Position numbers and translations under genes: made by a program. The notes under the pieces were generated by a model. That model was not told the origin of the DNA. It saw only the letters and a list, made by a program, of their open reading frames with translations, and did not search any database. Shown here piece by piece: positions 1-7,854 of a stretch of 64,000 nt of DNA. The stretch is from NCBI RefSeq assembly GCF_012184425.1, contig NZ_VTOW01000002.1, forward strand, positions 558,001 through 622,000, given 5' to 3'. This DNA comes from Candidatus Manganitrophus noduliformans. GTDB lineage: Bacteria > Nitrospirota > Nitrospiria > SBBL01 > Manganitrophaceae. The first letter of the stretch is position 1, and the number at the start of each line of letters is the position of its first letter.

Positions 1-317
1 TTATGATTCGTCAATTTGCCGCGGCGGTAGGTATCGTTATCCATCGCCGGGAGATCGTCGTGGACGAGCGAGTAGGTATGGACCAGTTCGATCGCCGCCG
101 CAAAGGGAAGGACGACCTCCCTTCTCCCGCCAACCGACTCCGCCGCCGCAAGACAAAGAATCGGCCGAAGCCGTTTTCCCCCTGCGAAAAGGGAATAGCG
201 GATCGCCTCATGGATCAAGGGAGGGGGGCACTTCGGCCCGGGGAGGTACGAATGAAGAAGCTGATCGACCTCCGCCTGTCGATCGCGGAGATACTTCTTC
301 AGCGGATCTTTATCCAT
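1..317 (-). CDS. ispA: Farnesyl/geranylgeranyl diphosphate synthase (polyprenyl synthetase), N-terminal part
   Basis: The reading frame runs off the left edge, so only about 105 N-terminal residues are visible. It starts MDKDPLKKYLRDRQAEVDQL and contains LFAGGKRLRPILC followed by the first aspartate-rich motif DDLPAMDND, which binds the Mg-pyrophosphate of the allylic substrate, then RRGKLTNHK. These are hallmarks of short-chain trans-prenyl synthases that condense IPP with DMAPP/GPP. The start codon overlaps the end of xseB by 8 bases, the common xseB-ispA arrangement, which implies translational coupling. The second aspartate motif lies outside the window, so chain length cannot be judged. 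Confidence 0.93.
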   Translation of the reverse strand, partial: MDKDPLKKYLRDRQAEVDQLLHSYLPGPKCPPPLIHEAIRYSLFAGGKRLRPILCLAAAESVGGRREVVLPFAAAIELVHTYSLVHDDLPAMDNDTYRRGKLTNH

Positions 318-630
318 GAGGCGGGCGCTCCTTCGTTCCGAATGAGGACGATTCGTCGGCCGCCGGCGCTTGCTTCATTTCGAAAGGCCGCGCTCGCCGC
401 TTCCCATCTTTCTCTTGGACGAGGATCTCAACCTTCTTTTCAGCCTCCTCCAGCATCTTCAGACAATTCTTTGAGAGGCGAACCCCCTCTTCGAAGACCT
501 TGAGAGATTCCTCCAACGGAAGGTCTCCTTTTTCGAGCGACTTCACCGCTTCTTCCAACCGAGAAAGAGCCTCTTCAAATTTCAAATTCGCCACACCGGT
601 CCCGGTTCCATCTCCCCGCAAAATCAGCAT
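310..630 (-). CDS. xseB: Exodeoxyribonuclease VII small subunit
   Basis: The protein contains the XseB helical-hairpin signature: LKFEEALSRLEEAVKSLEKG, then LPLEESLKVFEEGV and CLKMLEEAEKKVE. The small subunit binds XseA to form exonuclease VII, which degrades single-stranded DNA to oligonucleotides. From the ATG at 630 it is 106 residues, longer than the usual 75-90; a GTG at 594 just before NLKFEEAL would give 94 residues. Neither start has a clear Shine-Dalgarno sequence, so the start is uncertain. The C-terminal tail after QEKDGKR is low-complexity. It overlaps ispA; the partner xseA lies 2.3 kb upstream on the same strand. Confidence 0.92.
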   Translation of the reverse strand: MLILRGDGTGTGVANLKFEEALSRLEEAVKSLEKGDLPLEESLKVFEEGVRLSKNCLKMLEEAEKKVEILVQEKDGKRRARPFEMKQAPAADESSSFGTKERPPHG

Positions 631-741
631 ATTTTGCGGGAAAGCGCTTATAAAATCGGTCGTCCCGAAAAACCATCTCCATTATACAAGAGAGCGGCGC
701 AAGGTCAAGTTATTTTTCTTTTCTAATCGGCACTTTGATCA

Positions 742-770
742 TGTAGGGGTTCGACATGTCGAACCCTACA
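742..770. repeat. Palindromic repeat, GTAGGGGTTCGA type
   Basis: A 29-base near-perfect palindrome (TGTAGGGGTTCGACA / TGTCGAACCCTACA, with one extra G in the left arm) sits between the DASS symporter stop and the xseB start. It resembles elements at 4285, 11097, 22379 and 24557. It could fold in RNA but has no U-run, so it is called a dispersed repeat rather than a terminator. Confidence 0.7.
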
Positions 771-807
771 TAAAACGGCCGCCGCCGATTCGCATCACCC
801 GATCAGC

Positions 808-2364
808 TCACATCAACCCCAACAGCGGACAGAGAAGTCGAAGAGTTCCCCAGATGATCAGGAACCCGAGGAGGTCGAAGAAAACACCCGCCCGAACCAT
901 CCGGCCGATCGGGATCAAACCGGAGCCGTAGACGATCGCGTTCGGCGGGGTCGAGATGGGAAGCATAAAGCCGTAGCTCGCCCCCAATGTCGCGCCGAGC
1001 GCGGGAGGGATCGGACTGACCCCGGAGGCGAGCGCGAGCGCAATGATCACCGGGATGATCATGTTGGCCGAGGCGGTGTTCGAAGTCAACTCGCTGACGA
1101 CGATGCCGAGACCGATCGCAAAGGCGGTGATCCCCCAAAGCGAATCGATTTCGAGGGAGGCGAGGAGCCCTTCGCCGACCGCTTGCGAGAGACCGGTCTT
1201 GAACATCAAATCCCCCAGGGCCAATCCCCCCCCAAAGAGGAGAATCGTTCCCCAATCGATCCCGGCGGCCTCCCGCCAGGAAAGGGTGTACTCCTGCCTG
1301 CCCCAGTTTGTCGGCAAAAGAAAGAGAAAGCTCGCCGCGACGATCGCCGCCGCTCCCTCGGGCAAGCGGCTGTTGAAGAGCTTGACCGGCGCCCCCTCCG
1401 GTCCGAAGATCAGCGCCAAAAATCCCGGGAAGGTCCAGAGCAACACGGCCAGGAGAAAGGCGAAAAGGGTGTTCTTCTGGCCGCGGGTCCAGGGGCCGAT
1501 CGCCTCCCGCTGGGCCCGGATGAATTCTGAGACGCGTCCCGCACGCATCGACGGCCCGGCCGGATGGAGGAAGAGAAGCAGGAAGTAGAGGACGATGTAC
1601 ATCACGAGGAGGAGGGGAAGGGCCAGGAGCATCCAGTGAAAGAAGCTGATCTCTCTCCCCGTTTGCTTGGCGATCATCCCGATCCCGATCAGGTTCGGAG
1701 GGGTTCCGATCGGCGTCCCGACCCCGCCGATCGAAGCGGCATAAGCGATCATCAACATCACCCCGACCGCGTAGGGTTGCAGCGCCCCTTTCTCATCGGA
1801 GAATTCCTTCAAGGAAGAGAGGATCCCGAGGGCGATCGGAAACATCATGGCGGTCGACGCGGTGTTCGAAATCCACATCGAAAGGAAGGCGGTGATCGCC
1901 CCCAGCGTCCAGAGGATGCGGGTGGGACGATCCCCGACCCATCGAAAAGAAAGAAGCCAGAGCGAAAAGCGCCGGTCGAGGCGATGCCCCTCCATCGCGC
2001 GCGCGATCAGAAAACTTCCGATGAAGAGAAAAAGGATCGGGTTGCCGAACGAAGAGAGAACCGCATCGGCCTTCCCGATCCCTAAGACGATGGCGAGGAC
2101 CGGACCGAGAAGCGCCGTGATCGGAATCGGAATCGGCTCTGTGACCCAGAAGATCACCACCCCCGCCAACAGCGCCGCGAGGCGATGCGCCTCCGGGGAC
2201 AACGAAGAGGGGAGAAGAAAAATGATCAGCGCCGCCAGCGGCCCCGCGATCAACCCGACCCGCTTTCGCCACCGCTCGAAGCGGACTTCGGCCTCGGAGA
2301 GGATCTCTTTCGGTTCGGGATTGGAAGGGGCCGCCTCTACCTTCTCCTGAATCTCCTGCGTCAC
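808..2364 (-). CDS. DASS/SLC13-family sodium:anion symporter
   Basis: A 518-residue polytopic membrane protein of the divalent anion:Na+ symporter family (dicarboxylate, sulfate or related anions). It has two copies of the Ser-Asn-Thr motif that forms the sodium and substrate sites: SNTASTAMMFP near residue 167 and SNTASANMIIP near residue 426, each in an inverted-repeat half. About a dozen hydrophobic segments follow a charged cytoplasmic N-terminus of about 35 residues. The start is GTG with a GGGAG about 11 bases upstream, right after the yjbQ stop, so the two are probably co-transcribed. Substrate cannot be assigned from sequence; sulfate or C4-dicarboxylate are both possible. Confidence 0.9.
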   Translation of the reverse strand: MTQEIQEKVEAAPSNPEPKEILSEAEVRFERWRKRVGLIAGPLAALIIFLLPSSLSPEAHRLAALLAGVVIFWVTEPIPIPITALLGPVLAIVLGIGKADAVLSSFGNPILFLFIGSFLIARAMEGHRLDRRFSLWLLSFRWVGDRPTRILWTLGAITAFLSMWISNTASTAMMFPIALGILSSLKEFSDEKGALQPYAVGVMLMIAYAASIGGVGTPIGTPPNLIGIGMIAKQTGREISFFHWMLLALPLLLVMYIVLYFLLLFLHPAGPSMRAGRVSEFIRAQREAIGPWTRGQKNTLFAFLLAVLLWTFPGFLALIFGPEGAPVKLFNSRLPEGAAAIVAASFLFLLPTNWGRQEYTLSWREAAGIDWGTILLFGGGLALGDLMFKTGLSQAVGEGLLASLEIDSLWGITAFAIGLGIVVSELTSNTASANMIIPVIIALALASGVSPIPPALGATLGASYGFMLPISTPPNAIVYGSGLIPIGRMVRAGVFFDLLGFLIIWGTLRLLCPLLGLM

Positions 2365-2370
2365 AGAATT

Positions 2371-2793
2371 CTATTCTCCCACGAGGTGAACCAAAACCGT
2401 CCGGGCGTGCCCCGCGCTGCGATGCTCGTACAGGTAGACCCCCTGCCAGGTGCCGAGGGCGAGCCGGCCCTGTCGGATCGGGATCGAGAGGGAAACGGCG
2501 GTGAGGGCGGCCCGGACGTGCGCCGGCATATCGTCCGGCCCTTCGGTCGTATGCCGGAAGAGGGGATCCCCCTGCGGGACGAGGCGGTTGAAGAAGCGCT
2601 CCAGATCGCGCAAGACCTCCGGATCGGCATTCTCCTGGATCAAAAGCGACGCCGACGTGTGTTGGATGTAGAGGGTCAAGAGGCCGTTCTGAATCGGGTG
2701 GCTCCGCAGCCACCGCTCCGTCTCCTCCGTGATTTCATAAAGCCCCCTTCCCGAGGTCTTAATTTGAATTTCACCGCTCTTCTGCTGAATCAC
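2371..2793 (-). CDS. yjbQ: YjbQ/UPF0047 family protein
   Basis: 140 residues, the usual length for this family. Recognisable blocks are GLLTLYIQHTSASLLIQEN, HTTEGPDDMPAHVRA and LGTWQGVYLYEHR, carrying the conserved His/Asp/Glu residues of the trimeric YjbQ fold. Some members show weak thiamine-phosphate synthase activity; the physiological role is unsettled. I place the start at the GTG at 2793 because AAGGAG lies at ideal spacing; the frame stays open further upstream to 2880, but that stretch has no family similarity. It ends 6 bases before the symporter start. Confidence 0.9.
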   Translation of the reverse strand: MIQQKSGEIQIKTSGRGLYEITEETERWLRSHPIQNGLLTLYIQHTSASLLIQENADPEVLRDLERFFNRLVPQGDPLFRHTTEGPDDMPAHVRAALTAVSLSIPIRQGRLALGTWQGVYLYEHRSAGHARTVLVHLVGE

Positions 2794-2883
2794 CCCGGTC
2801 TCCTTCTGCTTGTATGTGGGACCGGCGCTGGAGGAAATCTTTGACTTCAGATCTCGCACACCAGGTGCGCCATGCCCCACACC

Positions 2884-4269
2884 CTATGAAACGTCCTCCG
2901 GCGTCGTCTTCTCCTCCACCGAACAGATCAGCTTTCCCCGATGAAGGGTGATCTCGATCTGGTCGCGGAGGGCGACCGCATCGGCCTCCCGGACCACCTC
3001 GCGCGAGGGGACTTTTCGGGTGATGCTATATCCTCGATCCAGGATATTCAGGGGACTGAGGATATTCAGCTGGACCATCTGCGATTGGAGCAGGCGCCGC
3101 CGCTGTAAGATCAGATCGCTTCCCTCTTGGGTCAGATTCAAATTCAGCTCCGTCAAACGGCGCCGGAGCGCCTGGAGTCGATCGATCGGGTTTAAGTGCG
3201 TCAGCCCCTGTTGATGGTGAACCAGTTTTGCCCGCCGCTCCGACAGCAGCCGCCCGAACGACTGCCGAAGACGGATCGCGAGGTGATCGACCCGATCGTG
3301 AAACTGCCCGATCCGTCGAACCGGATCGGCGAGGAGGCGGATCTCGTATTGGAGATGATTCCGATCGGCCTGAATCCGCGCCCGGATCGTTTCGACCAAC
3401 GCGGCATTCAAAGAGTAGAATCGACCGAGCATCTCGCCGGCGTTTCGAACGACGATCTCGGCGGCAACCGAGGGGGTCGGCGCCCGCAGATCGGCGACAA
3501 AATCGGCGATCGTCGTATCGGTCTCATGCCCGACCGCCGAGAGAACCGGAATCTCCGACCGGGCGATGGCGCGCGCGACGATCTCTTCATTGAAGGCCCA
3601 GAGATCTTCGAGCGATCCGCCGCCGCGCGCCAGGATAAGAAGATCGACCCGCTCCCCCGAAGAACGGCGGCTCCTTTGGTTCAACCCATCGAGCGCCCGG
3701 GCTATTTCATCGGCCGCCCCCTCCCCCTGAACCGCCACCGGATAAATTAGAATCGAGAGAGGAAGCTCGGTCCGTTTGAGGACCTTCATCAGATCCTGAA
3801 GGGCGGCGCCGGTGGATGAAGTGATCAATCCGATCCGCCTCGGCAGAGGGGGGATCGGTCTCTTCCGGCCCGGATCGAAAAGCCCATCGCCGCGCAACTT
3901 TTCCTTGAGCGCCTCGAAGGCGGCCTGCAGCGCCCCCGCCCCCCGCGGCTCGATGTAATCGACAATGATCTGATACTCCCCCTTCGCCTCATAGAGGGTC
4001 AGGTGTCCGCGGATCAATACCAACTGTCCTTCTTTGGGGGTGAACCTAAGAAACCGCCCATGCGACCGGAAGATGACCCCCTTGATCTGGGAGGCGGCAT
4101 CTTTGAGCGTAAAATAAACATGTCCCGAGGAGGGGATCTTCAGATTGGCGACCTCTCCCGCGACCCAAAGGTCGGAGAAGGTCCGCTCGAGATCAGAGCG
4201 GAGCCGCGCGGTCAACTCCTGAACCGTCAGGATCTTTCGCTCGGAAGGTTGGATCGGAGAAAATGCCAT
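2884..4269 (-). CDS. xseA: Exodeoxyribonuclease VII large subunit
   Basis: 461 residues. The N-terminal OB-fold (LWVAGEVANLKIPSSGHVYF, residues about 35-55) is followed by the catalytic domain with PRRIGLITSSTGAALQD, LLILARGGGSLEDLWAFN and SAVGHETDTTIADFVADLRAPTPS split across residues about 145-275, then long coiled-coil helices and a C-terminal LDRGYSITRK. This is the catalytic subunit of exonuclease VII, active on ssDNA in repair. An AAGGGG precedes the ATG. It is separated from xseB by yjbQ and the anion symporter. Confidence 0.96.
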   Translation of the reverse strand: MAFSPIQPSERKILTVQELTARLRSDLERTFSDLWVAGEVANLKIPSSGHVYFTLKDAASQIKGVIFRSHGRFLRFTPKEGQLVLIRGHLTLYEAKGEYQIIVDYIEPRGAGALQAAFEALKEKLRGDGLFDPGRKRPIPPLPRRIGLITSSTGAALQDLMKVLKRTELPLSILIYPVAVQGEGAADEIARALDGLNQRSRRSSGERVDLLILARGGGSLEDLWAFNEEIVARAIARSEIPVLSAVGHETDTTIADFVADLRAPTPSVAAEIVVRNAGEMLGRFYSLNAALVETIRARIQADRNHLQYEIRLLADPVRRIGQFHDRVDHLAIRLRQSFGRLLSERRAKLVHHQQGLTHLNPIDRLQALRRRLTELNLNLTQEGSDLILQRRRLLQSQMVQLNILSPLNILDRGYSITRKVPSREVVREADAVALRDQIEITLHRGKLICSVEEKTTPEDVS

Positions 4270-4284
4270 TCATCCCCTTCTTCT

Positions 4285-4313
4285 GTAGAGACGTCCCGAC
4301 GGGACGTCTCTAC
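4285..4313. repeat. Perfect palindrome between rarA and xseA
   Basis: Arms GTAGAGACGTCCC and GGGACGTCTCTAC (13 bases each, perfect) around a 3-base GAC loop. It starts immediately after the rarA stop (minus strand) and lies upstream of xseA. There is no U-run on either strand. It resembles the other GTAG...CTAC palindromes of this window. Confidence 0.75.
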
Positions 4314-4314
4314 G

Positions 4315-5652
4315 TTATTTATGATTCGGTTTGTTTCGGATCGCCCGCTGCTTCTCCCGCCAGAGCCGCAGCCGCTCGGCGATCCGCTTCTCTTCTCCTT
4401 GGTCGGAGGGGCGATAGAACGTCTTCTCCTCGGGAAGATAAAGCTGCGGAACGAAGTGGTCCGGATAATCGTGCGGATAAAGATATCCCTTCCCCCGTCC
4501 CAATCGCTTCGCCCCGCTGTAGTGGGTATCTCTCAACGGGGGGGGAACTTCCATCACGCGGCCCGATTCGATCTCCTCGAGCGCCGCATCGACCGCAAGA
4601 TACGCGGCATTGCTCTTGGGGGCGGAGGCGATGTAGGTCGTCGCCTGAGCAAGCGGGATACGTCCCTCCGGCATCCCGATCGCCTCCAGCGCATGGAGGG
4701 CGGCAACCGCCACGACCAACGCGCGCGGATCGGCATTGCCGACATCTTCGGAAGCGGCAATGACCAGGCGCCGCGCGATGAAGAGGGGGTCTTCGCCGGC
4801 ATAGATCATCTTCGCCAGCCAGTAGACCGCCGCGTCGGGATCGGAGCCGCGAAGACTTTTGATGAAGGCCGAGATCGTATCGTAGTGGCTGTCCCCGCTT
4901 TCGTAGATCAATCCCTTCTTCTGGACCGACTCCTCAGCGACCGTCAGATCGAACCGGATGATTCCTTCCGCATCGGGCGGCGTCGTAACGACGCCGATCT
5001 CAAGCGCGTTAAGAAGGCGGCGGGCGTCCCCTTCGGTCATCTCGATCAGATGCCGCTCCGCCTCTTCCGTCAACTGGACGTTTAATCTACCGAAGCCCCG
5101 CTCCGGATCGGAGAGGGCCCGTTTGATGAGAGAGCGAAGCCCTTCCGGCGGGAGCGGCTTCAACTCGACGATCTGCGAGCGGGAAGAGAGGGCCGGGATG
5201 ATGGAGAAAAACGGATTCTGCGTGGAAGCGCCGACCAGGGTGATATTTCCCTTTTCGACGTCGGGGAGAAGGGCCGACTGCTGGACTTTATTGAAGCGGT
5301 GGATCTCATCGACCAGGAGAAGGGTCTTTTGCCCGGAGCGGTTTTTTTCTTCCTGCGCCTTTGCAATCACCTGGCGCACTTCGGCGACGCCGGCGGTGAC
5401 GGCGTTGAGATCGACGAAGGCCGATTTGCTGTAGGCGGCGATGAGATGGGCCAGCGCCGTCTTGCCGCAACCGGGCGGTCCGAAAAGGATCAGGGAAAAG
5501 ACCCGATCGGCCTCCACGGCGCGTCGGAGAAACTTCCCCGGCCCCACAAGGTGCTCCTGTCCGACGAATTCCGAAAAATCTCTCGGACGCATCCGCCAGG
5601 CCAAAGGGGGATTTTTATCGGTATTGTCTGTCTTCGCAGGGGATTGCGCCAT
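4315..5652 (-). CDS. rarA: Replication-associated recombination protein A (AAA+ ATPase)
   Basis: 445 residues from ATG 5652 (MAQSPAKTDN...), the normal RarA/MgsA/WRNIP1 length. Features are LAWRMRPRDFSEFVGQEHLV at the N-terminus, Walker A GPPGCGKTALAH near residue 60, Walker B LLLVDEIHRFNK, sensor 1 GASTQNPFF, and the C-terminal tetramerisation region with GSDPDAAVYWLAKMI and HDYPDHFVPQLYLPE. RarA acts on stalled replication forks. The frame stays open upstream to 5895, but that part is the 6S RNA gene, so the extension is rejected. The ribosome site at 5652 is weak. Confidence 0.95.
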   Translation of the reverse strand: MAQSPAKTDNTDKNPPLAWRMRPRDFSEFVGQEHLVGPGKFLRRAVEADRVFSLILFGPPGCGKTALAHLIAAYSKSAFVDLNAVTAGVAEVRQVIAKAQEEKNRSGQKTLLLVDEIHRFNKVQQSALLPDVEKGNITLVGASTQNPFFSIIPALSSRSQIVELKPLPPEGLRSLIKRALSDPERGFGRLNVQLTEEAERHLIEMTEGDARRLLNALEIGVVTTPPDAEGIIRFDLTVAEESVQKKGLIYESGDSHYDTISAFIKSLRGSDPDAAVYWLAKMIYAGEDPLFIARRLVIAASEDVGNADPRALVVAVAALHALEAIGMPEGRIPLAQATTYIASAPKSNAAYLAVDAALEEIESGRVMEVPPPLRDTHYSGAKRLGRGKGYLYPHDYPDHFVPQLYLPEEKTFYRPSDQGEEKRIAERLRLWREKQRAIRNKPNHK

Positions 5653-5728
5653 ACCTTGACACCGTGATGAAGCGCGCTGCTGGTCATGCCGGAGGTTGAG
5701 GTAGGATGAGAGGGGGGGGAAATGAAAA

Positions 5729-5906
5729 GCCCCCACGGTTGCCGTGGAGAAGGTTTCCTCAAACCGGAAACAACCAGGTGGGCACCGAGATGAAGACTTT
5801 AGGCTTTTCCGCCCGGGGCGGAACGTGCACACCGTCCTCCTGGACTCGGCTCCCTGGCAGCGATTGTTAGGTTTAGAGACGACCCATCCACGCACAACGC
5901 AGGGGC
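5729..5906 (-). ncRNA. ssrS: 6S RNA
   Basis: A 178-nt region between zapA and rarA, the position where ssrS is found in many bacteria. The ends form a long closing stem (5' GCCCCUGCG and GCGUGGA pairing with 3' UCCACGGC and CGUGGGGGC, around a small internal loop), followed at once by UUUU at 5728-5725. The interior carries 6S-like segments: GGGAGCCGAGUCC, then GGCGGAAAAGCCUAAAGUC and UCUCGGUGCCCACCUGGUU. 6S RNA mimics an open promoter and sequesters sigma70 RNA polymerase, and serves as template for product RNAs. Assigned from structure and context by eye; a covariance search was not run. Confidence 0.85.
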
Positions 5907-5964
5907 AATTTTTATTTCTAAAATTACCTTATCAAAGTTATTTTAAAAATACAAGAGGACAAAA

Positions 5965-6261
5965 TTAATCCAATTTAAACTCTTCGAATTGCTCTTCGAT
6001 GCTCTCGATGATATCACGCGTCTTGCCGCCGATGAGGGCGTCCCGCTCCTTCTGACGGCTCCGAAGTTGAAAGAGCTCATGGGCGATATTGATCGCCGCC
6101 AGGATGGCCAGCTTTGAGGAATTGATCCCCTTGGCATGGCCCGCCATCTCGGTCATTTTTTTATCGACGTAACCTGCAAGCTCCTTGGCATAGGCTTCAT
6201 CCGCTTCGCCCCGAAGCGTATAGCGATGGCCGAAAATCTCGACATGAAGCTTATTCTTCAC
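5965..6261 (-). CDS. zapA: Cell division protein ZapA
   Basis: 98 residues. It has the ZapA pattern: LHVEIFGHRYTLRGEADEAY, AGYVDKKMTEMA and SSKLAILAAINIAHELFQLR, then a coiled-coil C-terminus. ZapA binds and bundles FtsZ filaments at the division ring. Its start overlaps the preceding coiled-coil gene by 11 bases, indicating coupling; the 6S RNA gene follows 58 bases after its stop. Confidence 0.93.
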   Translation of the reverse strand: MKNKLHVEIFGHRYTLRGEADEAYAKELAGYVDKKMTEMAGHAKGINSSKLAILAAINIAHELFQLRSRQKERDALIGGKTRDIIESIEEQFEEFKLD

Positions 6262-6511
6262 CGGCTTTCACCTTCACGGGAATCTCTGAATCTTCTTCAA
6301 GCGGCTCCTGGATTTCAAGATGATTCAGCGTCCCCAAAATGCGCTCGATCCGGAGCCGAACTTCGCCCCGCTCTTCCTGAAGCTGGCGAAACTCCCTCGC
6401 CTGCTCGTTGACCTTGGCCTCTAGTCCCTCTTTTTCCCGCTTCAGCTTTTTAATCAGCTCGATCATTTCCTGCACCCGCGCTTCCAATACTTCCAACTGC
6501 TCTTGCACCAT
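6251..6511 (-). CDS. ZapB-like coiled-coil cell division protein
   Basis: 86 residues, almost entirely coiled coil (LEVLEARVQEMIELIKKLKR, then heptads to about residue 65) with an acidic tail. This protein commonly precedes zapA outside enterobacteria and resembles ZapB in size and composition, so a role in linking ZapA to division is inferred from context. I chose the ATG at 6511, which has GAGGGG just upstream; an ATG at 6541 would add ten residues. Confidence 0.75.
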   Translation of the reverse strand: MVQEQLEVLEARVQEMIELIKKLKREKEGLEAKVNEQAREFRQLQEERGEVRLRIERILGTLNHLEIQEPLEEDSEIPVKVKAGEE

Positions 6512-6630
6512 GGTCCCCTCTATCCGGTTAAACAGACCCAATTAAATTTTCAATCAATCTACCGTTTCGATTTTTATTTGTCAATAAAATCTTCTGGCGT
6601 TCCGAATATGGGAAAGGGACCGATCTAGAT

Positions 6631-6657
6631 CAAAACAAGCAACCGGCTTTGCCGGTT
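6631..6657 (-). terminator. Candidate terminator downstream of tonB
   Basis: On the minus strand, arms AACCGGC and GCCGGTT around AAA are followed by GCTTGTTTT. It lies 85 bases after the tonB stop. The U-run is interrupted, so strength is uncertain. Confidence 0.5.
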
Positions 6658-6668
6658 CGAGCGCGGGG

Positions 6669-6721
6669 TGTGGGGGCATCGGAGAAGCGCGTGCAACGCG
6701 AGCATCGCACGGGCCCCCACA
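6669..6721. repeat. 53-base imperfect palindrome
   Basis: Outer arms TGTGGGGGC and GCCCCCACA enclose an inner symmetric segment around GCGTGCAACGCG. It lies between the tonB stop and its candidate terminator. Function unknown; it is larger than, and different from, the GTAGGGG-type palindromes. Confidence 0.6.
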
Positions 6722-6741
6722 TAGGATAACCGCCCCACATA

Positions 6742-7758
6742 TTATCGTAAATAGGTAATATGATTGTGATAGACAAAATGGCCGGTGATGGTGATATGGT
6801 CCTCGTTCCAAGAATCGGGCAAGGGAGCAAAAGGAGAGGCCTCTTTGATTGCGCGCACCGCCTCCAGATCGAGGACTTCATAACCCGACGTGGAGACGAC
6901 CCTCACCTCGCTGACATATCCGTTTCGCTGAATCGTGAAGGTCAAAAGGAGGTTTCCCTGGATTCCCCTCTCCGCGGCGGCCTGCGGATACCTCCAGATA
7001 TACTCAATCTTGTTCTTGAGCTTCAGCGTATAGGAGAAATATTTCAGATCGTCCGTGTTGATGGAGATCGTATCTTTCGGCGGAACCCGTTCCTGATCGG
7101 AAAAAACCTTCGCCAGCCGGTCGAGGCTCTTTGCATCGGCAAAAGGGAGACCGGGAAGACCGGGGACACCCGGCCGGGGTGGAGAATCGGTTCCGGCCTC
7201 TCCCTGTCCGTCTTGCCCGAAGGGAAGCGACGGAAGGGGTCTCTTTGCCTCTTCCGTGGCAAGCGGAGGGGAAGGGATCGGCGCGGGAAGGGCCCCCTCG
7301 GGTTCTGTAGAACGTTCCGGAAGAGCGGGGGACGGCGCGGGGACGATCGGCGCCGGAGGGACTTGCGGCTTCGCCGCCGGCGGCGCGATCGGCCCCGGCG
7401 CTTTTCCCGCTCTGGCCGTAGGAGGAAGACCCGGGCGCTCCGACTTTGGAATCGGCGGGAGGCGGGTCTCTTCCCCTCGCGGGATTGATTTTAGATCTTC
7501 TTCCCGATCGGTTCCAAACAAGAGACTTCTCGGCTTTGGCGTGGCGAGGACCTCCGGATCGACCAACTGAACGACTTGATCTTCCGGTTGACCTTCCGAG
7601 GGTATGCGAGCCGGCTCCCATCGCGCCCACTGCTGGATGATAAGGAGCATCGAGAGATGGACTAAAAATGAGAGGGAAATGAAGAGAACGTACGGAAAGC
7701 GGGATCTCTCTCTCCCTTCCGGGTATACTTCTTCGGCGATTTCATCGTAGAGGTGCAT
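6742..7758 (-). CDS. tonB: TonB family energy transducer
   Basis: 338 residues from ATG 7758 (MHLYDEIAEEV). A single transmembrane segment (residues about 21-41) is followed by a Pro/Ala-rich periplasmic spacer to about residue 230 and a TonB C-terminal domain with IEYIWRYPQAAAERGIQGN, GYVSEVRVVSTSGYEVLD and ASPFAPLPDSW. It should carry proton-motive energy from ExbBD to outer-membrane transporters; no exbB, exbD or receptor gene is in this window. A strong promoter abuts the ATG at 7758. The frame also opens at 7788, inside that promoter, so the shorter start is preferred. Confidence 0.88.
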   Translation of the reverse strand: MHLYDEIAEEVYPEGRERSRFPYVLFISLSFLVHLSMLLIIQQWARWEPARIPSEGQPEDQVVQLVDPEVLATPKPRSLLFGTDREEDLKSIPRGEETRLPPIPKSERPGLPPTARAGKAPGPIAPPAAKPQVPPAPIVPAPSPALPERSTEPEGALPAPIPSPPLATEEAKRPLPSLPFGQDGQGEAGTDSPPRPGVPGLPGLPFADAKSLDRLAKVFSDQERVPPKDTISINTDDLKYFSYTLKLKNKIEYIWRYPQAAAERGIQGNLLLTFTIQRNGYVSEVRVVSTSGYEVLDLEAVRAIKEASPFAPLPDSWNEDHITITGHFVYHNHITYLR

Positions 7759-7765
7759 GGAACGG

Positions 7766-7793
7766 ATTATAACATAACGGCAACACACATCAA
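7766..7793 (-). promoter_or_regulatory. Sigma70-like promoter of tonB, predicts leaderless mRNA
   Basis: Minus strand: -35 TTGATG (7793-7788), 16-base spacer, perfect -10 TATAAT (7771-7766). Only 7 bases separate the -10 box from ATG 7758, so transcription should begin at or beside the start codon. Confidence 0.75.
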
Positions 7794-7819
7794 AGGCGAT
7801 GCCCGTCCCCGCACCTCGG

Positions 7820-7848
7820 TTGACAGAACCCTTTAATTTTCATAAGAT
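7820..7848 (+). promoter_or_regulatory. Sigma70-like promoter of the DUF192 gene, predicts leaderless mRNA
   Basis: Perfect -35 TTGACA (7820-7825), 17-base spacer, -10 TAAGAT (7843-7848), then 6 bases (AACCCC) and ATG at 7855. No room is left for a ribosome binding site. Confidence 0.8.
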
Positions 7849-7854
7849 AACCCC

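Noticed and set aside
742-770. Terminator of the DASS or xseB transcripts
   Set aside because: Strong palindrome but no U-run on either strand, and it matches a dispersed repeat family.
5653-5895. N-terminal extension of RarA to an ATG at 5895
   Set aside because: The stretch corresponds to the 6S RNA gene and has no similarity to RarA; the normal-length protein starts at 5652.
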